Positions 14,034 to 18,030 of a stretch of 18,030 bases of DNA are shown here, piece by piece (position 1 is the first letter of the stretch; the number at the start of each line of letters is the position of its first letter). The stretch is from JAKAIY01 sp036258195 (GTDB taxonomy: Bacteria > Chloroflexota > Ktedonobacteria > Ktedonobacterales > JADMIN01): NCBI GenBank assembly GCA_036258195.1, contig DATAED010000163.1:1-18030 (forward strand), written 5' to 3'. A model generated the notes under the pieces. That model made no database searches. It saw only the letters and a list, made by a program, of their open reading frames with translations, and was not told the DNA's origin. Made by a program: the position numbers and the translations under genes.

Positions 14034-14153
14034 GAAACCGTAATCTCCTGGTGTGCAGACGACATCGAATCGTGTAGACGGCAGACGGACGTTCATCCGC
14101 TCTCCTCCTGAGTCGTAGTGTAGATGCGATGGAGCGAGAGCCACAGAGAGGAT

Positions 14154-14182
14154 TGTCATGTGTTCCGCATGACAGATGTCAT
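14154..14182. promoter_or_regulatory. Triple TGTCAT half-site upstream of the membrane paralogs
   Basis: TGTCATG (14154-14160), CATGACA (14168-14174) and TGTCAT (14177-14182) alternate in orientation. The first two make a perfect seven-base inverted repeat around TGTTCCG; the last two make ATGACA-GA-TGTCAT. It begins at the stop codon of the hydrolase gene and lies about 60-120 bp upstream of the membrane paralog start. It could be a regulator-binding site or a hairpin 3' end. Confidence 0.45.
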
Positions 14183-14883
14183 CAGCCGAGATCAGCTCCC
14201 AGGAAGGCGGTCACTGTGTCGAGGAAGCGCTGGCGCTCGCGGAGGAGGAAGAAGAGGTGGCCGCCGTCGAATAGCTCCAGCCGCGCGCCAGGGATGCCCG
14301 CCCGCAGCTCCTCCGCAAGCGCGACGGGCGCGATCTTGTCGCTGCGGCCATGCAGGATGAGCGTCGGCGCGTGTATCTGGGGCAGGCGATCCGTGCAATC
14401 GTAGTGGGTGGACGCGGCGCGCTGCCGCTCGAAGGCGTAGCGCGGCTGCGGGTACTTGCTCTGGACGACGGGCAAGGCGTGCAGCAGGCTCATCAGCCCG
14501 AACCACCACGGCCGCTGCGTGCGCGCCGAGGTGGAGACTAACACGAGCCGTCGCACGCGCTCCGGATGCGCCAGCGTCAGCGCCAGCGCGATGCGCCCAC
14601 CCAGCGAGATACCGAGAATATCGGCCCGCTCGACGCCGATGGCGCGCAGCAGCCCGTTCGTATCCCCCGCCATCTGCTCGATGGTATACGGCTCGTCGGG
14701 CTTGTCGGTGCGCCCGGCGCCGCGATTATCGAAGGCGATGACCTGATAGCGCTGCATCAGCGGCTCGATGATGATGCCCCACTCCGAGAGATCGATTCCC
14801 AGCCCCAGGATCAGCGCGAGCGGCTGGCCCTCGCCACGCAGCTCGTAGTACATCTGCAGGCCATTGACGCTGACAGTGGGCAT
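14182..14883 (-). CDS. Alpha/beta-hydrolase fold enzyme
   Basis: A 233-residue protein with 'LALILGLGIDLSEWG' (oxyanion region), 'VIAFDNRGAGRTDKP' (48-62), the nucleophile elbow 'GISLGG' (Ser93), 'LILHGRSDKIAP' with Asp182, and 'DGGHLFF' with His209, a complete Ser-Asp-His triad. It resembles esterases and the 3-oxoadipate enol-lactonase (PcaD) group, but no catabolic genes are near. The cap region between beta-6 and Asp182 is short, which explains the low length (usual 250-280). GGAGGAG lies 12 bases before the ATG, a long spacing. It follows the Pro-rich membrane protein by 27 bp, suggesting one operon with the large upstream gene. Confidence 0.88.
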   Translation of the reverse strand: MPTVSVNGLQMYYELRGEGQPLALILGLGIDLSEWGIIIEPLMQRYQVIAFDNRGAGRTDKPDEPYTIEQMAGDTNGLLRAIGVERADILGISLGGRIALALTLAHPERVRRLVLVSTSARTQRPWWFGLMSLLHALPVVQSKYPQPRYAFERQRAASTHYDCTDRLPQIHAPTLILHGRSDKIAPVALAEELRAGIPGARLELFDGGHLFFLLRERQRFLDTVTAFLGADLG

Positions 14884-14910
14884 GGATATGGATTGCTCCT
14901 CCAGTGGCGG

Positions 14911-15486
14911 CTACGCCGGCCGCTCTGGCTCGCCCAGCGCCGCCAGGATGAAGAGCAGCCCCATGACGCCGACGCCGATCATGAAGGCGGGGAAGGTCAG
15001 GCTGCGCGCGGCCATTCCCACGATCAGCAGCAGCGCGACCAGCGCGCCGAAGATCGCCAGCAGCGGGCGAATCGTCTCGAAGCGCGACGCCTGCCGCAGC
15101 GTGCGCTCCAGATCGCTGCGGGCGGGCTGGCGGTCATCCAGCAGCGCGGCGAGGGGCCGCACGCCGACGAGATAGAGTGCGATGAAGCCCAGCGCCAGCA
15201 GCAAGACCTGCACAAACGCGGGCCACCTATCCAGCGAGCAGAACGCGCCGACGACGCAGCCCGTGGGGCCGTGCAGATAGAGCGCGTAGCCCAGCAGAAT
15301 GAGCGGCATGTAGAGCGCAGCAGCCAGCAGCGCCAGCCTGCGCCGCATGCCTGGCAGGGGTGGCGCCTTGGCGGCGGGTCGCGTGGCCGTCGGCGTCGTG
15401 ATGGGCGCGGCGCGTGGCGTCTCCGCTGGCGGCGGGCCGCTGGAGCGCCGGATGGTGGAAGCGTCGGGTGGATAGGGATTGTTCAA
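14911..15486 (-). CDS. Pro-rich membrane protein coupled to the large upstream gene
   Basis: A 191-residue protein. Residues 1-46 are Pro/Ala/Thr-rich and probably disordered. They are followed by four likely helices at about 50-70, 88-108, 141-160 and 163-184, with basic 'GMRRRL' before the first (positive-inside). The start is TTG at 15486, which overlaps the stop TGA of the preceding gene as T-TG-A, implying translational coupling. A second possible start, ATG 'MRRRLALL', lies 46 codons in. I do not recognise the family. It is probably a partner of the large membrane protein in the same operon. Confidence 0.65.
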   Translation of the reverse strand: MNNPYPPDASTIRRSSGPPPAETPRAAPITTPTATRPAAKAPPLPGMRRRLALLAAALYMPLILLGYALYLHGPTGCVVGAFCSLDRWPAFVQVLLLALGFIALYLVGVRPLAALLDDRQPARSDLERTLRQASRFETIRPLLAIFGALVALLLIVGMAARSLTFPAFMIGVGVMGLLFILAALGEPERPA

Positions 15487-18030
15487 TTGAGCACCCCGCC
15501 ATTCTGGCTGCTCTGGCTGCTGGCCTCATCCGGGTAAGGATCGAGCCGCTGCGTCCACTTCGGCGCGACCTGGATGGGCGCCTGGGTGGCCTCGGCGCGG
15601 TTGCGCAGGAAGTCGGGACGCGCGCCGCCGGGGAGCAGGCGCGCCACCGCCAGCCACTCGCGCTCGAACATGCTCAGCGGGATCAGCCCGGTGAGCGGCT
15701 TGCCGCGCATCAGCGGCTCCAGATCAGGCTCGCGCGCGGCGACGAAGGTGGTGGCCGGGCGCGGCTGGTCGGCGGGCTTATAGAGCAGGACGGCGCGCTC
15801 GATCAGCGAATCCAGCAGCGAGGAGCCATCGCTGGTCGCCAGCGTCTCCAGCGCCTCGGTCAGATTGACGAGGTCGCCAGTCAGGTAGGGGCGCACGATG
15901 CCCAGGCAATAGTCGCGCACCGGCTCGGCGATGGCCTCGGCGGGCGCCTCCACCAGACTGACACGCCCATGCAGGGCGTCGCGCAGCCGCGCCAGCATCT
16001 CGCGATTGCTGGCGTGCCACGGCGTCTCCGGCAGCGGCTGCGTTTGTCGTCGCTTGCTGACATCCAGCTCGAAGTCGCGCAGCCCGTAGCCATCGCGGCG
16101 CAGGCGACGGCGGTTGGCCACCAGCACATCGCGTCGCCCAAAGGCGCCATCGAAGAGCCGCGCCTCCTCGGCGTCGGCGTCGGCGTCCAGCGCGCGGGCC
16201 ATCTCCGAGATGAAGCCCTCCCAGTCGCTCAGCCGCGCCAGGATGAACTCGGAGCGAGCGCGCAGCATCGCCAGCACCGTCTCGCGCCACTCGGCCTCGC
16301 GCTTCTGGATGCGGTAGCGGTAGATGGCGCGATAGTGGTCGTGCAGATCGTAGGCGGCCTCATCCTCGACCTTCTGGCGGTAGCGCGCAAAGCCCCAGGC
16401 AGCCAGCCCCGCGACCAGCGCCGGGATGGCCACCAGCGCCAGCCAGCCCACCGAGGCGTTGCGCCAGGCGGCGGGCGCGATGACGAGCGCCAGCAGGGCC
16501 AGCGTGGCGGCAGCCAGCGTGGCAGCGGCGATCAGCGTCGGCGGCGTGGGCCTGCGCGCGCGCAGCCAGCGCCAGCGCGCCCCCAGCCGCTCGGCGAGGC
16601 GCGTCTCGCGCTCCTCCTCGCTCGTCTCGCTGGCGGCGCCGTCTGGCGCCTGCTGCTCCGGCGATGGCGGCAGCCACGGCCCCTCGCTGCGCGCCTCCAG
16701 CTCGCTCAGGTAGCGCGCGCGGGCGGCCACTCGCCGGGCGCGCTGCGCGTCCAGCCGATCCTGCTCGTCGCGCAGGGCCTCGTGGAAGGCGAACATATAC
16801 GCATAGGCGCGCTCCACGCCCAATGCCCCGCCCTCTAGCGTCAGATCGTCGGCGTGCGCGGCCACGCCCTTGGCCGCCTCATCCGCATAGCGCGACCACG
16901 CTGGCACGAGCGCCTCTTCCCACTGGCCGAAGCCCTCCTCGGCGAGTTGGCGTTGACCCTCCAGCGCGGCGGGCAAATCGAGCTGCCGCGTGATGAGCTG
17001 GCGCACTGTGTTGGGCGAGAGCAGGCGCAAGATCAGCTTTGAGTCGCTGCGATCCTGGGGCAGCTCATCCTCGCGCGCGCGCCGCCGCGAGCGGCGCTGG
17101 GCGCTGCGCCGGAGCGCCGCCACCAGCGCATTGCTGCTGGCGGTGTCATCCAGGATGCGCTGGAAGGTCGCGCGGGCGATGTCGCCCTGCTCGCGCTCGT
17201 CGTCGCGCGGCAGATCCGCCGCCTGCTCGGGCGTCCACTCACGCAGGATGCTGGCGCCGAGCTGATAGGCGCAGTAGCGCTCGGCCTGCGCGCGTGGGAA
17301 GGTCAGGCGGCTGGTCGCGACGCTGCTGAAGCGCTCCTGCGGGGTCGAGATCATGCGCGGCATGTTGCGCCGCAGCATCTCCTCATACTCCCGCGTGACG
17401 GTCAGCCCGCTGCCCGTCAACGTGAAGATGGCCTCGGCGGCGGCGAAGCTCGTCTCGTCCGGCCCCTCCCAGAACAGCCCGCGCTCGTCGTGCGTCTCGA
17501 AAAGATAGGCGAAGGTGACGGGCGGCGGCGTGGTCGGCCCGCCCACCAGCAGCGCCTCCCACGGCTGCGCGCCGCAGCGCTGCTCCTGCGCCAGATGTTC
17601 GGCGGGGTCGAGCGGGTAGGCGTTGGTGAGCGCGAGCAGCGTCCAGCCCTCCACGCCGTCGCTGCGCAGCGCGGTTTGCGCCGCCTCGATGGCCCCCGCG
17701 AGCAGCGGCGAATCGGCGGCGGCGGCGATCCACAGCGCCACCATGCCGCGCGGCACGCCATAGCCCGCGTCCTTGATCGGCGAAATGATGGCGTCGTCCA
17801 GCACACCACGCCGCGCCAGCGCGCCGCGCCCATCCCGCCCATCTCGACCAGCCGCGCGACGCCCGCGCAGCGCCTCGATGATGCGCGTCGGCAGCGCCAT
17901 AGCGGCAGGCTCATCCGTCGCTGAGGGCTGCGAATCGGCGCCGAGGCCGCTCAGCGAGTCGGTCGTGTCGGCGGAGTCGGTGGAAGCGCTGCCTGCGCTC
18001 GCCTCGCCGTCATCGCCCAGCCACACGCCC
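15483..18030 (-). CDS. Large membrane-anchored protein, C-terminal part; tubulin-like candidate (partial)
   Basis: About 847 residues are visible; the frame is still open at the window edge, so the N-terminus lies outside. In fragment numbering, residues 75-265 ('ISPIKDAGYGVPRG', 'TNAYPLDPAEH', 'LFETHDERGLFWEGPDET', 'RFSSVATSRLTFPRAQAERYC') resemble, from memory, the second half of prokaryotic tubulin-like (Tubulin_2) proteins. There the N-terminal GTP-binding part, including GGTGSG, would be upstream and is not seen. Residues 300-320 are very Arg-rich. Two membrane helices at about 498-520 and 526-547 form a hairpin, and about 300 charged residues follow. The tubulin-like call is inference and rests on weak, partial similarity. 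The downstream gene is translationally coupled. Confidence 0.55.
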   Translation of the reverse strand, partial: GVWLGDDGEASAGSASTDSADTTDSLSGLGADSQPSATDEPAAMALPTRIIEALRGRRAAGRDGRDGRGALARRGVLDDAIISPIKDAGYGVPRGMVALWIAAAADSPLLAGAIEAAQTALRSDGVEGWTLLALTNAYPLDPAEHLAQEQRCGAQPWEALLVGGPTTPPPVTFAYLFETHDERGLFWEGPDETSFAAAEAIFTLTGSGLTVTREYEEMLRRNMPRMISTPQERFSSVATSRLTFPRAQAERYCAYQLGASILREWTPEQAADLPRDDEREQGDIARATFQRILDDTASSNALVAALRRSAQRRSRRRAREDELPQDRSDSKLILRLLSPNTVRQLITRQLDLPAALEGQRQLAEEGFGQWEEALVPAWSRYADEAAKGVAAHADDLTLEGGALGVERAYAYMFAFHEALRDEQDRLDAQRARRVAARARYLSELEARSEGPWLPPSPEQQAPDGAASETSEEERETRLAERLGARWRWLRARRPTPPTLIAAATLAAATLALLALVIAPAAWRNASVGWLALVAIPALVAGLAAWGFARYRQKVEDEAAYDLHDHYRAIYRYRIQKREAEWRETVLAMLRARSEFILARLSDWEGFISEMARALDADADAEEARLFDGAFGRRDVLVANRRRLRRDGYGLRDFELDVSKRRQTQPLPETPWHASNREMLARLRDALHGRVSLVEAPAEAIAEPVRDYCLGIVRPYLTGDLVNLTEALETLATSDGSSLLDSLIERAVLLYKPADQPRPATTFVAAREPDLEPLMRGKPLTGLIPLSMFEREWLAVARLLPGGARPDFLRNRAEATQAPIQVAPKWTQRLDPYPDEASSQSSQNGGVLN

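Noticed and set aside
14182..14883. Specific 3-oxoadipate enol-lactonase assignment
   Set aside because: The fold is clear, but no protocatechuate pathway gene is adjacent and the cap is short, so only the generic hydrolase call is made.
15414..16838. 474-residue plus-strand frame opposite the large membrane protein
   Set aside because: It is Gln/Arg/Gly-rich, with no motif or SD, and antisense to a gene with clear membrane helices.

Overview
This is a GC-rich bacterial window with about 17 protein-coding genes, most preceded by clear Shine-Dalgarno (SD) sequences. I see no tRNA, rRNA, CRISPR array, transposase or phage gene. Three traits together suggest a Chloroflexota bacterium: a complete MglA-type GTPase/roadblock pair, what looks like the C-terminal part of a prokaryotic tubulin-like protein, and a G+C-rich palindromic repeat in intergenic gaps. 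This lineage is an inference from gene content, not from a marker gene.

Layout. (1) 1-4380: a minus-strand pair (MoaD/ThiS-like ubiquitin-fold protein, then an Asp-box/BNR beta-propeller) diverges from a plus-strand trio (PPOX-fold flavin/F420-type protein, DinB-like four-helix protein, S51 peptidase). The trio converges on a small four-helix membrane protein. Inverted copies of one palindromic repeat lie at the two ends of this block. (2) 4383-6289, minus: a SAM-dependent methyltransferase and a low-complexity Asn/Asp/Gln/Gly-rich protein with about eight DPxQ-type repeats. (3) 6571-7401, plus: a DedA-family membrane protein whose basic tail is encoded by a 12-bp tandem repeat. (4) 7410-12317, minus: roadblock protein, MglA GTPase, purH, metallophosphoesterase, RNA 2',3'-cyclic phosphodiesterase (thpR) and yajQ, with a multi-hairpin spacer after purH. 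(5) 12495-14033, minus: two tandem paralogous six-helix membrane proteins. (6) 14182-18030, minus: an alpha/beta hydrolase, a Pro-rich four-helix membrane protein, and a large two-helix membrane protein that runs off the window and resembles the C-terminal part of tubulin-like proteins.

How the genes may work together. purH is a housekeeping purine gene. thpR (RNA 2',3'-cyclic phosphate ends) and the phosphoesterase share a tight operon. The roadblock/MglA pair is a polarity or signalling GTPase switch. The large tubulin-like candidate is translationally coupled to the next membrane protein through a four-base TTGA overlap. No defence island or obvious biosynthetic cluster is present. The best leads for something undescribed are the tubulin-like/membrane-protein operon, the MoaD-propeller pair, the low-complexity repeat protein, the multi-hairpin spacer at 9376-9467, and the triple TGTCAT site at 14154-14182.
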